Shown here piece after piece: positions 1 through 11,942 of a stretch of 64,000 nt of DNA. Made by a program: the position numbers and the translations under genes. The notes below the pieces were generated by a model. It was not told the origin of the DNA. It saw nothing but the letters and a program-made list of their open reading frames with translations, and ran no database searches. Source of the DNA: Neelides folsomi (Eukaryota > Arthropoda > Collembola > Neelipleona > Neelidae); NCBI GenBank assembly GCA_034687125.1, contig JAQGBZ010000352.1, forward strand, positions 1 to 64,000, in the 5' to 3' direction. Within the stretch, counting starts at the first letter, position 1. Each line of letters begins with the position of its first letter.

Positions 1-1656
1 TTTTGACAATTAGAGGGTTGGAGGGCAGGGGGTGCCCGAATTGGGAGGGGTGCCCGAATAAGGCCCGATACTCTTATTATCTAAGCAAATATAAATAGAG
101 CAAAATATTTTGTGTTCTTTTTCTTCAATTTGGTATATTTTTGGAATAGAACTGCTGATATGAATACTTTATATTGTAAACAAATCATTTATAATATTTT
201 AATGTGAGTATAAAGGTATAGGTATCTATTATGCATATGTGAGAGTTAATGTAAGAGATAGACATTGAGTCAATAATTGAAGTTTATCCATTCATTATTT
301 AAGTATGAGCGGGAGAAAAGATGCGTAAAGAGGATTTAAGTGGTTTTGAATTATATAAAATCCGGAAGCGAAACGAGTCGTGTTTTTCGTGTCGGAGTGC
401 GGAGGGCATTTTATCTCCCTTTGTTTGTTCTTCCACTCCCTCGTTGGTAAACAGAAGAGAAAAGTGCTTTTCTTCTTCCCCACATCAACCCAAATTCTTT
501 CTTCATGATAAATTGCTCAAGACTCAATTTGGGATTTTTTTCAGATTTTCAAAAGTGGAATAATCTCTTCAAACTGGAACAAGTAATTTGAATGGAAAAC
601 AACATCAAACGTCATACAGAAATTCGCGGATATGAAATGCAACTTTGAAAATAATATACCTAACTGATACATTTAGAATAATTTTTTATAAAATATACTA
701 TATTATGTTAAATCAAAATGTAAAAACGTTGTTATTTTTATGTGCCAATATCAAATATTCTACTCTTAATAAAAGTAATTAGTTAGTAGTAATTTAAGTT
801 TTCAAGTTTAAAATCTAAAATACTTTCTCAATGGTTTATAAATTTTCAAAATTGAAAGAAGATTTTAACTTATTTATTGAAATGTAATGATTTTAGAACA
901 TTATTTAATAGTTAATCGAATACATAAATATACATAAATGTTAGTTTGTTTATTAAATATGTGAATACTGATTGTATTATGGAATGTGTGAATTTATATC
1001 ATATAGATAAATAGAAATTAAAATCATACAAGTGGGAAACTGACGCTTATACAAAACTGTACATAAAACTATAATTAATAAAATCTTATTAAAAGTTATT
1101 ATAAAGCTAAATATTATTTGCATTTAAATAATACTTTGGTATTCCAATAATAATCTGATTCTAGTCTAAATTATCAATAAACTTTAATTGGTGGTTATAT
1201 AAAAATAATTAAGTTGTTTTTACTTTTGCTTTTAAAAAATTTGAAAGTCTTATTATGCTACTTGAAAAATTTAAGTGGTTATATATAGATATTAATTATT
1301 ACATAATTACAATATAGTAATTATAATCAAACTATCATGTTAAGCTAGATGAATGTTGAAAGCTTATCGCTGATAGATATTTTCCTTGTAGTTTTAAAGT
1401 GCTTCACTTAACAAATTACATTATAGATATAATGTAAGTCCTCAAATGTCAATAGGAAGTTAAATTTGTAAAAATTTAAGAGGAGGCGGCAGATTAATTA
1501 CAAGATAACACCAGATTTTTACTCAAGTATCGTATTTTACCTGAATAATGAAATATTCGATAGCCCTAATAGCCTTACATTTAATTTCAGTTTATCTTTA
1601 AAGCGATCAACGTTAACTATAACCTAAATTGTCTTTTTACTTTAATATCGTTTAAA
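1..1656. other. Gene-poor AT-rich stretch
   Basis: No supported gene. The first 60 bases are G-rich, with two copies of a short GGGTGCCCGAA-like unit. An 80-codon open frame at 321-563 lacks any recognisable domain. The rest is AT-rich spacer leading to the SIAH-like gene. Confidence 0.6.
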
Positions 1657-2895
1657 ATGCCAGAAATATCAAATAATAATTTGTCTTTAATGTCAAATAA
1701 AACTGACAATGAGTAAGTTTATTTTATTCGAATTTTCACCGTTACTAAATAAACTTTATGTGCATTTTAACTATTAGATTTTTTTAGGTCTAAAAATGGA
1801 TTTTCGAATTTTTTGGAATGTCCGATATGTACCGAAAATCTTTTGCCTCCAATATTTAATTGTATAAATGGACATTCCATTTGCAATGATTGCAGACCAA
1901 AAATTGACAAATGCTCCATTTGTAAAGACAAATTAACCAAAAACAGGAGCATTACACTAGAGTCCATTGTTTCAAATTCCACATTTGAATGCCGATTTTC
2001 CACTGATGGATGCACAAAGGAGTTCAAAGGGGATTTGCTTGCAGAACATCATCAAGTTTGTAACTTTAGGTAAAATTCCAATTTTTTAAAAATAAATACC
2101 AACTAAAAAATTACGACAGAAAAATTGATAGAATTTGGTTAGCTAATAAATGTTTTGTGAATGTAGAAGTGTTATTTGCAACGAGAAATTTAAAAACAAA
2201 TGCTTTGGAATTAATGTTCCATACAAATCCTATATTGAACATCTTGAAAAAGCTCATGGCTGCATTTCGTTTAAAAATTACGACGAACAATTTGAAATTA
2301 GTGAATCATTTGATAAAGATCAATTATTGAAAGCTGGTAATTTTTATAAAACAATTATTGGCATTAATTGTTTATTGCTTATTACATTTAAAATTTTGCA
2401 ATTCTAATTTTAATATTTTGTAATAATTTGCAAGGTTTAAAATGGGAACCTTTGCCAGTAATGAAGAAATTAATGAAAAATGGTATTGAAAAAAAATATT
2501 TCTACCGTTCTGAAATACGTAATGGATTGATTTATTGGTGGCTTTCTGCATTCGAACCAATTGATGAAACTCAATATGTTTCATTTCGACTTTGTCGGGA
2601 AGATTCAAATGTAAGATCATTTGACTAACACCTAAACTTTTATCCTAAACTTATGTAATCTCAATATTTAATTGTTACATTTGTTGGTTATCAATTTCTT
2701 AATTTTTAGTTTCCTATGATTGAATGGAAATCCCAAATTTTCTCATGCCGTGACACGTTTGATGATATTAAACATCTCATTTTCTTAAAACTTCCCATTA
2801 AGAGCCTCTTACCATTTACGAATTCAAAATCTTTAAATTGTGAAACAAAAGTTGTTTGGAATATTTGTGGGAAAATTGAAAAAATAGATAAATAA
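1657..2895 (+). CDS. SIAH-like RING-type E3 ubiquitin ligase
   Basis: Five exons: 1657-1712, 1788-2069, 2167-2336, 2435-2610 and 2710-2895, giving 289 residues, close to the SIAH family length of about 280-320. Residues about 30-70 form a SIAH-type RING: CPIC, then CINGHSICNDC, then CSIC. A SIAH zinc-finger start follows (CRFSTDGC, then a C/H cluster). The C-terminal half corresponds in position to the TRAF-like substrate-binding domain but is strongly diverged. Family members attach ubiquitin to bound targets for proteasomal decay. Oddity: the FCEC that would match the zinc-finger CPC motif is present in DNA at 2153-2164, but two in-frame stops lie just before it, so the only open splice (acceptor ending at 2166) skips it. 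The gene may have lost one zinc ligand pair. The family call is firm; activity is uncertain. Confidence 0.8.
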
Positions 2896-3273
2896 TTACA
2901 ATTGTAAATCAAATAATAAACTTTTTATTTGTCGATCGGTCCAAGAGAGAGTCTCATTTGTCGCACTTAACCCACTCATATTATAAGAGCCTAAATCAAG
3001 CTACATTTAATCTAACGTATTGTTTCTTTCGCTGTTACTGAGTAGATTTTCTATAATTATTTATTCGGAGTCAAAATAATGATGATGTTGAAATTAGATA
3101 CGATAAAGGATCTTTCGTCCATTACCTATGCTATGTCGAGGGAAATGTCTCTTAGGACTTGAAATCGTATTCGTCTTTGTTATGACTTTGATACAATTCA
3201 CACACAGACCAATTTAACAAATAAAACTTTAATAAAAACTCGAAAGGGACTCTCTTACGGTTCACCCTGTAAG
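2896..3273. repeat. Possible eroded DNA-transposon remnant
   Basis: About 330 bases are bounded by imperfect inverted sequences: CCAAGAGAGAGTCTC near 2940-2955 and GGACTCTCTTACGG at 3247-3260. The right end, read inverted, starts TACAGGGTGAACC, like mariner/Tc1 termini. The left end is too worn to define a target duplication. It ends directly against the next hairpin element. Confidence 0.35.
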
Positions 3274-3388
3274 TACAGCTTGTTTACTTTGTACCTTTCT
3301 TTTTTAAATTCCTAATAATACTACTATAATACTACTTCCTTAGTAATTAAGAATTTAAAAAAGAAAGGTACAAAGTAAACATGCTGTA
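3274..3388. mobile_element. Foldback MITE, mariner/Tc1-type ends
   Basis: A 115-bp palindromic element. The arms at 3274-3316 and 3346-3388 pair over 43 bases with about two mismatches, separated by a 29-base loop. The ends read TACAGC and GCTGTA, so a TA target duplication is possible. There is no coding capacity, so it would depend on a transposase elsewhere. It could also be transcribed as a hairpin RNA. Confidence 0.65.
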
Positions 3389-3863
3389 TGTTTGACTTCA
3401 TAATCATGTATTTTTAATTTAATTAATTAAAATCTGCGTATTTAGAAATAATAACACATTTGATTTTTAGATTAATTTTTATAAAGTAATGAAATTCAAG
3501 ATGATTTTATAAATTATAAAAAATTTCTTCATGTCATGAATGTATATTTAACATTTTCTGACAAATGACACAAATGGTGATTGCCAATCACTGATTAGAA
3601 TTGAATTGTCCATGCTATTGATCCACTCTATCCATTAACCATATCCACTATAACCATAAGTTATATCATTAGTATTTTTTATTTATTATTCCAATGAAAA
3701 TATTAATATATTTTTTCGTACTTATTTCATTCTCTCACGAGAAAAACATACACGTTATTTAATAGACTAATAGTTAATAGTAATCGTTAATCGTGTTTGT
3801 ATTGAAAATTTTGTATAATTAATATTCCTAATAATCATTTTTATACATACACAATTATTGAAA

Positions 3864-4028
3864 ATGATAATTCGTATTTTCATTTTCATTTTCTTTCAAT
3901 TTCTACTTTTTGCAAATTGTGAAAATGAGCCAATTGTTAATAAGTTGGTTCAAGATTCAACTTCTCTTCAAAAAATTCCAAAACTTATTCTACGTATAAT
4001 TACCTGTCTCATTCATTTTGTTGGGTAA
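3864..4028 (+). CDS. Candidate 54-residue secreted peptide
   Basis: The open frame starts at the ATG at 3864 and stops at 4026-4028. The first 17 residues are a strongly hydrophobic run rich in Ile/Phe, ending LLFANCE, a plausible signal peptide with cleavage near residue 19. A short tail of about 35 residues has one further cysteine. A GT at the stop (4025-4026) could be a splice donor, so this may instead be the first exon of a longer gene. No family is recognised; such a short AT-rich frame could arise by chance. Confidence 0.3.
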   Translation: MIIRIFIFIFFQFLLFANCENEPIVNKLVQDSTSLQKIPKLILRIITCLIHFVG

Positions 4029-4762
4029 TTTAATAGTAATAAAGAAACTCAGATAAAATTTATCTTAAATGTATTATCGATTCAATTCTACTCTTATTTT
4101 ACAAAGTTACAAAATACTTAAGCAAAACCACCTAGGTATAAAGTCAAAAAATAATTTTACGACGAATTATTTAAAATACAAAAAAATTATGTAACAAATA
4201 AAATGAATTATGAATTATTATATTTTGCCAAGATTACAAAAAAATTATTATACCTTTTATTTAAATATGATAATTTTATGAACAATTTCAAACTTATATT
4301 TTAATAGTAAAACGAATCAGGATGTTGGCATGTTGGGGATTTCTCTTATCCCCAACATGCCAACAGTTTCAATGAGACAAATCATGTCAAGTTTACAATT
4401 ATTAAAACAAGTTTATACGCTTTTTGTTTTCATTATTCTTTATCATGTTTTCACTTTTCCACGTTATTTCATGAATGCATACCTAACATACTAAGACCTA
4501 ACATACATTGTTGCTGTGGGAGGAATTCAATTTAAATAGAATGGTCGTATTGAAAAGATTATCAGTTTTGGTATTTAACCTTAAGACGTAATAATAAAGA
4601 TTTCATTTGGTCTGGGCATGGTTGGAAAGAATATTATGGGAGTTATGGGACTCATTAGGTTGATGGAAAGATTTAATTGTCAAAAATGTTAAAAAAAATT
4701 CCAAATTAACATGTATAATAATTTTAATAATATATAAATATATAATAAATAACATTAGTATT
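4029..4762. other. Intergenic, with a perfect hairpin
   Basis: AT-rich spacer. The only structure seen is the 17-bp perfect inverted repeat at 4323-4365, listed separately. Confidence 0.6.
4323..4365. repeat. Perfect 17-bp inverted repeat with 9-base loop
   Basis: TGTTGGCATGTTGGGGA at 4323-4339 is exactly complementary to 4349-4365, around the loop TTTCTCTTA. The arms are far more GC-rich than the flanks. Function is unknown; it could be a transposon relic or a structured RNA. Confidence 0.85.
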
Positions 4763-6867
4763 TCACATCAATCTGGCCCTATCCCGTCCCATGGATGGCG
4801 ATTCCGTTGAATTACTCGATCCATCATTATCCCCTTTAATCACGACCATTTCTTGATTCTTGTTTCCATTCTTATACAAAACATCTAAATTTTTCCAAAT
4901 GGTCCAAATAGCCACCATTAAACATAATTGGCAAATTCCCATAATAAAGATAACGATGACCAAAATCCAAAAACTGACTCCTGATCTACTTGATTGATCT
5001 GACTGGTTTTTTCCATTTTCCGTCGAAAATTTTGCGATATCTCCAAAAGGATGAAATTCATCTTCAATTTTCTTCGCGTCATACATGGTGATCCAATCAG
5101 CTTTCCCATAATCAATTAAAAATGAAATGATCAAATTGGATCCTTTCTCAACCAATTTTTCCTCCGTGGCTTCCTTAATAATGTCTTCGGTTGCAAAATG
5201 CCAAGGGATAATTTGCTTCGTCCGAATTTTCTTCAATTCATCAAATTCTGGATTAATTAAACAAGGCCCTTTGGGATAATAAAACTTTTGTTTTACAACC
5301 AACGTGCAACCACACGGAACTTGGACTTCTTGAGCGCCAAATTCAACTTTTTCAATTGCGATTTCCTTCTCTCCCACTTCATGTTCACTTGCACAAGACA
5401 AATGCGCTTCACCTTGATTGAAAATCCCAGAAATGACAAATTTATTAGAAGAAATCATTGTAACAATTGGTAAAATTCCTTCAATCTTCTCTGTTATATC
5501 TCTGCACTGGAATTGACAAATCCTCACTACTTTGGTAATATTCTTTTCCAAAATGGCAGTTAAACATTGATTTTCCGAATTGATTTTTAAATCATTTCTG
5601 CATAGAGCATTTGGCTTGCAATTTGTCTCATGAATAGAGTTTAAATCCCCGTTGACCAAAAACGTATCCGAATTTCCCCCAATCTTCAAACTACAAATTT
5701 TCTTGTTATAAATAAAAGGAACCGATGTGAATTTTTTGAGCATTTTTTCTTCAGCTATAATCGGCTTATGGGTTTCCGTTTCTCCACCGACAACTTCTTC
5801 TTGTTTCCTATTCTGGATTTTCTTTTCCAAAAGTGGGACAAGGATTCGCACAATGAAACTTTCATTGGTGTGAGTGCAGTCGGTTAAAGGGAGCGAATAA
5901 TATTTGGAAATTGTTTCGGCGGGAATTGAAAGTCGCATTTTATTTGATAATTGTCCAACCTTTTCTACTGAAATTTCGAGATCGTCAATTGAAAGAAGCG
6001 AAGAAGGAACAACTTGGTTTTGACATGCCATTAAAGCATGAACCCATCGGTTCTTTTCGGCATAGAAATTTGATAGCATATTTGCCTGAATTGCAGTTCG
6101 CGAATTTGAAAGCACCGCAGCGGCAATGGCATTAATGTTCATGTCATTGTGCAAAGTGGAATTTCCAGTATTGTTCTTAATCTTCTGATAAAATTGATTG
6201 TAAAAGTTGTGCTCGATTTTGGAAAACGGCGCCCTTATTCCGTAGTTGTATTTTGAAACATGGCGGTTTATTTCCTGGCCGAAAGGACAACGCTCAAGGG
6301 AATTGATGTAATGCATCAGTTGTTGTCTATGAATGAAAGGCCCGCGGAAATGTTTTTGAATTTCGTGACAATAATGAAGAGAGTTGAACAATTTTGTGTA
6401 AAATTCATTTTGGGAGTCGTTTTCATCTAAGGTGTCTTGTTCGGTGTCAGTGACCGGATGAAGAGAATTGAAGTCAATGTGGAGATTCAAAATGGCTTTG
6501 TTCAATACAAAAGAGACGGGGCAAGAAAGACTGAAGGGATATTGCTCAGTGATACATGAGTACCAATTGTTAAAGGTCACCTCTGTAAATAATAAAAATA
6601 AGAATTAATTTATTTCTTAAAATATTAAAATTCAAAATAATTTAATTTGTATATTTTTCATTTTTCATTCTAACCTGTTTTATTCCAATAAGGAGTTTCG
6701 TATTCATAAACAATTGGAACAAATGCGTCGTAAAAGACAGGCGTGGGCAAAAGTTCTTCATAAATTCCAGTAACAAATTTCGAATCGTCGTTTAATGGTT
6801 TTTCATCAGCCGAGTTTGATTTACTTGTAATGAGAAGTAAAGTGATTAAAAGAATATAAATTTTCAT
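4763..6867 (-). CDS. Env-like (baculovirus F/Iris-type) membrane glycoprotein, probably domesticated
   Basis: Two exons, 6675-6867 and 4763-6582, joined in phase, encode 670 residues. The first exon holds a signal peptide. One membrane helix lies about 70 residues from the C-terminus, followed by a cytoplasmic tail of about 45 residues. The ectodomain has many N-glycosylation sequons and evenly spaced cysteine pairs. Its order of motifs resembles errantivirus Env and baculovirus F proteins: a basal helix region, a YYSLPL-like segment, a VPF-type start of a cysteine-rich part, then a late CGC-type motif. No gag or pol frames or LTRs flank it and the frame is intact across an intron, so it looks like a host-retained copy comparable to Drosophila Iris. 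I see no clear furin site. Alternative: an arthropod orphan membrane receptor of similar layout. Confidence 0.55.
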
Positions 6868-7814
6868 TGTGAAAACTTATTAAATTTGTATTTATTAAAA
6901 ACTATTTAAATTTCACGTTTAATTAATTATGGTTTGTGTGCGCAATATAATATTAAATCATTGGAATATTTTGAACAAAATAGAACGAGGAACAATACAC
7001 GTCTTGTTGGAATTGGAATAAGTTAGGCTAAATGTTATACAACATTTGACTGATAACCCAAAAATTAATGCGACTTGTGATCAATTATGAACTAAGGTTG
7101 ACTGGAATTGAACTCTGATAAATTTTATCAACTTTCGGCCCAAGTGAGCCTTAAAAAATTCTTAAATAATGAATGAAATAAACCGTGATTAAAAATGAAT
7201 CTTATGATAAAAATAATAACCACTTTTACTTATACCATACACTTATATATACATACATAATGCTTAAATTATAATTAAATACCATATATAGATCTATTAT
7301 GTATTTACGTAGTTTTTATCTGTACCTATACCAGATACTACTGTATTATATTATATAATGTATTCTTCAGTTCAGGGTATTTAGTTAGTCGTGTGGAGAA
7401 TTTGACCAAAAATTCGATTATGATTAAAGTCTAGGACAAAAAATCTTAAACCTTACCTAATAATGTCATATCCTAATTAAAATGTCTTACAATTGGCTTT
7501 ATGGAGATGCTACAGGCTTTTTGTTCAATGACTCTCTTAACCTTATCTCTAAGAATATACCAATGCAATGTAACATAAAAATTGAATAAATGAACTATTA
7601 TTATTACTATAGTCGAAAATACTGTTAAATATTGAATTTCAATTAAAATTTTTTCAATGATGTTGTTATAAACCAATATGAATTTATATTGTACTTATTA
7701 AGTACCTATGTCAAATGTGATATGCGAGTTTACTGATAAAACTTTATTCAATTTCAAGAATATTTAAATACATAAGTAAAATTTTAAAATTTTGATTTGA
7801 TTTAAATCATTTAT
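6868..7814. other. Intergenic AT-rich stretch
   Basis: Lies between the start of the Env-like gene and the 3' end of the gulonolactone oxidase gene. A 67-codon frame at 7473-7676 shows no domain. No repeats or RNA genes recognised. Confidence 0.6.
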
Positions 7815-9812
7815 TTAATAATTTAAAGTTGAATTTTTTTCGACACAAAGGTTAAGATCCCGAGTTTTAAATTTCTTGCAAGTTTGGTTCCAGTCACAAT
7901 CTTCATTTTTCTCACATCGGCAATTTTCCTCCAAAGCACAACTCTTTTCCCTTGTGTCAACATTTCTCTCACTAGAAATTCCGAGCAATCTCTTTGAAAA
8001 AGCGTTCGAAAAAATTCCTTTGGGGTCTTTTTTCAATCGAATATTTTCAAATGTAGGAAGTAATGGAAACGATTTTTCAATTACTGCAGTGTTCAAATTC
8101 TCTAAGCCTGTGTTTCCCCAATGGGCTCTTCCTTCAGCTTTTGAAATCTAAATTATTAATATTAAATATAATTAATTTTTCGTCAATGATTATCAATTTA
8201 TCAATAATTAATTTTTCATCAATGAAATTTAATGAAATTTTCACCAATGATTGTGAAATAGCTTGAAGATTCTCAAGAAAAATTCTCGAATCTTTAAATC
8301 TGTCTTTTCTTGTAGCTGTTACAAATATGAAATGAACTGCGTCTCTTCCCTGACTTTGACCCAAATAAGCATCCGTATTTGTGGAAAATTGAATAAAAAT
8401 TCCAAATAAAGGGAACAAAGTAAAGCTGCTTATATTTTCCATAATGATTTCAACAGCCTCCTTCATTTTCACTATTGGAACTGCAATATCAACCCAATTT
8501 TCAAATAAAGAATCATTTCCAAATGTCCATCTGCATTTTTCGCATTGGCTCATGAGCATTTTGTGAGAAAACCCTGTCGCAGGATTTACCAGGGTTTTCC
8601 CATCTTCAGTGAAAATTGGCGGACGATTTTGAACTTTCTTATAAAGCCCATCTCTGTGATAATCTCTCAAGTTTTCTAACATTGTTGCATTTCTTTTCTT
8701 TTGGGCTTCTTCGAATTCATTTGCCATTTTGATCACATCGTTTTTTTCAAGATCGGGGAATAGCGTTGTGTAAGATTCACCTTCATTTGATGCTTCTACA
8801 TAAGTTCCTTTTGACAAAATGACCGAATGGTCATTGGGAAACCACCAGAGTTGAATTGTATCTAATGAATATGCCAAATTGATAAGGTCTTGTGGTTCAT
8901 GAATGATATCGTCAGATTCTTTTGTATTTTCCATTTTCACTTTATATTGCTTTGTGATCCTGAGCTTGACCTGGTGGATGATACCCAAAAGACCGAGATT
9001 TATTTTAGCCGCTGCTAGATCTTTCGGATTGATTATTTTTCGACTATTCCCGCCGTTTCCGCAAAATAATGTTACATCTAAAATCAAGTCTGCAAATAAT
9101 GATGGATGTTTCAATGAAGATCCGTGTGCACCAGATCCACTAAAATATAAGAATTTAATTTTTAAATTCTTTTTAATATTATTTATCATTTTTTAATTAA
9201 ATTGAGAAATATATATATAAACTAAATACTGTGAAAAACTCACAGTGCTCCTCCAACAGTCATGTTTCCAAAAGATGGCATATGTTCAAGAGAAAATCTT
9301 TTAGCGTGCAATTCCTCTAGCAAATTGGCGAGATGCGTTCCTGATCCAACAATTACCGTTTTTTCTATTTCATCTATTTCAATATGTCTATCAAATTCTT
9401 GCATGTCTGCTGGAATTCCATCTGTGCAAATGATGTCGGTTCGAGATGTTCGGTGACCCAATGGTTTCAATGTAAGATTTTCATTTCGAGAAAATTCAAC
9501 CAAAAATTGCAGATCTTCAGCAGTTATTGGGATTTGAATTCCAATGTAGGGCTTGCACAAAACAGATGGTTGTTTTGAAGTAAATTCATTGGTTGGGCTA
9601 AAATTAATTTTTAATTAGGAATTAATATAATGTTGTACATTATTAGTATGTATATTATGTATTATCAATTATCATGATGAGTTTTATGCTTAATTTTTAT
9701 AACATATTGGTACACTAATTACTAATTATATATAAGTTAACCTTGAGTTATCAAAGGAATTTGCAAGGCTGGGAATTATAAAGATTGTTAATGTAAATAG
9801 TATATTGAACAT
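7815..9812 (-). CDS. L-gulonolactone oxidase, plant GulLO type
   Basis: Four exons, 9742-9812, 9244-9597, 8245-9139 and 7815-8147, give 550 residues. A signal peptide (residues 1-18) is followed by an FAD-binding PCMH domain with IICTDG and GGALGSGAHGSSL, and by a C-terminal D-arabinono-/L-gulonolactone oxidase region ending in GRAHWG. The GTGAHGSS-type signature, the CTDG motif, the secretion signal and a cysteine-rich tail (CRCEKNEDC) all match plant and microbial GulLO proteins rather than vertebrate GULO, which is about 440 residues and lacks that tail. The reaction is oxidation of L-gulono-1,4-lactone to the ascorbate precursor with O2. The residue aligned by eye with the usual flavin-linking His appears to be Thr (in GHRTSRTD), with a His two places earlier, so covalent flavin is uncertain. 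Insects generally lack this step. Confidence 0.85.
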
Positions 9813-11942
9813 TTTATTTAATAAACAATAGCAATGGGATTTTACATAAATGTGCAATGGTAATTTTAAGAAAAAAATGAAGTGAGTGCGTTTAGAATAT
9901 TGGCAGAAAATAAAATTTTTCAATTTAATACGGAAATTGTAAAACCTTACATAAATTATCAGTTCAACAATAGCTTTTGTATGATACGGACGACAGTCGC
10001 ACACATGAGACACATGTGCTATGTGTTAACATTGAATATTATTACATAAATATAAAAATTGGATAACATTTTTATATGTTGTACACCATACTTCACTTTT
10101 AAGCGATATAAAATTTTGAAAATTTATCCATTGACATTATATAGGTAACATAACTCCCCATTAGGTAACATACAATTAAATTATATTTATACAGGTATAC
10201 CTTATATTATATTCCTTTTTTTATTTATGATGTGCATTTTTCAAGTTAAAAACGTCATTTTGTAAAAATATTTTTTTAACATTTTTCATACTTTGGAATA
10301 TAAAGCAACAACTATTGCAATTGTAATTTAAAAATGAATGTAAAAATATAGAAATAAATTCACATTGACATTTTTCTGAATTTGAATACCTTTGGTACAA
10401 AGAGTCGAATAATATAAAGTTATATCATTTATATTTATATATTTATTTATCTACTCTATATAAAATGTTTTAGAATATTTATTTTCTCTGGCATATTTTT
10501 ATGTCATTTGATCGTTATTAAAAAGCTACATAAGACATAATATATTAAATATTCACATAAAACTTATCATATGCATTATGCAATTTTAATTGTAATTAAT
10601 TTTATCAATTAAATATTTAGTTATGTACTTTTTAAAATATATCTGTAATAGATGTCAGGGCCGTAACTATTGAGCTTAAGGCCCTGAGAGATTTTCGTTT
10701 AGGGGCCCTCAATTTTACATTGTTAATTTTCAATTATCATGTCCTAACTACTGTCCCATCAGATAAAGTACGATGAGAAAAATTTAATGTTTACTCGATA
10801 CTCTTTAAGAAACTTTGAAAAATATTAACCAGTATATTTAATTGAAAAGCCGAAGGCTTTAAATTTTTTTTAATAAAATAGCATTAATGAATACAAAAAA
10901 ATAGTTTGAAAATTGATTCTTTTCATTTGATTCCTATCTACACCGATTTAGAAAAATCGTAGGGGGCCCTTTTAGGTCGGGGGCCCTGAGATCTTTGTCT
11001 CAGTGAGACTCAGCGGAGTTATTGCTCTGATAGATGTTGCTCATTGATATTCTTATTTTATTTTAGTTTTCCGTTGAATTTTTTATCAGCAAGTTACATA
11101 TTAGTACTTAACTTGGAGATTTAATTATTAATTAGCTAAATGAATTGGAGTGAAAGGCGAAACGGATTGAAGCATTTGAACTCTATATTTGTATAGGCAA
11201 TATGAAAATCATGATATCCCAATTCGAACCTATTATCAATATAAAAAGCATTTAGACCTTTGTGGAATTAAATTCATGATTTTTAAATCTTTTCTAATCT
11301 TTATTGAGAGTGAGTTGAAGGAGTTGAACCATATTGAGTTCATTTCCCCATTTCATCTTCAAATGCATTGGGCTTAATGAAGGTTCAACGTTCAACTCCA
11401 TCGAACCCACAATCCCTATCAAAATAGCATTTAAACGCTCTATAAAATAAATAAAACACAGCTTGTATTTTAACCATTGAAACTTTGAAACAGTAAACCT
11501 TATATAATTTATATTACATCAACAACATTGTTGAATGGAAATATTCCATCATGGCTGATATTAATCGAGGGATGTTGATAAGAAATCTTACCAATTTTCA
11601 AATCCATTTCTTCATTCTGTACAGTACTTTACCTCATTCATTTACCTCTGTGCATTTTAATGTGTAATAACTTGCTCCCTTTCTTTTCTCGGTCTAATCA
11701 TTCATGAAATCATGATAAAATAAATACTCAAATGCTTCTGCTCATTCATGGTCCAATTTCTCCTTTCTTCTCTCACTCACCTTTCCCTTTTAGTAATTGA
11801 ATAGTTCCTGAAACAAAAGCATCATATTTTAACATTCATGCAATTAACAATTCACTATTATAACTATTTAAATTATAATTATTTAAAAAATTAAAAACCC
11901 CTAATCTATAATATAAGTAACAGCAAATTGATTTAAATTGCA
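9813..11942. other. Intergenic region upstream of nompC
   Basis: Roughly 2.1 kb between the divergent gulonolactone oxidase and nompC genes. It contains the hAT-type MITE at 10656-11029 and otherwise AT-rich DNA. A pyrimidine-rich tract near 11690-11800 may lie near the nompC promoter, but no TATA box is convincing. Confidence 0.5.
10648..11037. mobile_element. Non-autonomous hAT-type MITE (374 bp) with 8-bp target duplication
   Basis: The element spans 10656-11029 and is flanked on both sides by ATAGATGT (10648-10655 and 11030-11037), a perfect 8-bp target duplication typical of hAT transposons. Termini are imperfect inverted repeats: CAGGGCCGTAACT against CAGAGCAATAACT. Inner parts include inverted GGGGCCCT-type blocks. 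No open frame encodes a transposase. Confidence 0.85.

Noticed and set aside
321-563. 80-codon open frame near the window start
   Set aside because: No domain, no signal peptide, and a similar-length frame on the opposite strand; likely chance.
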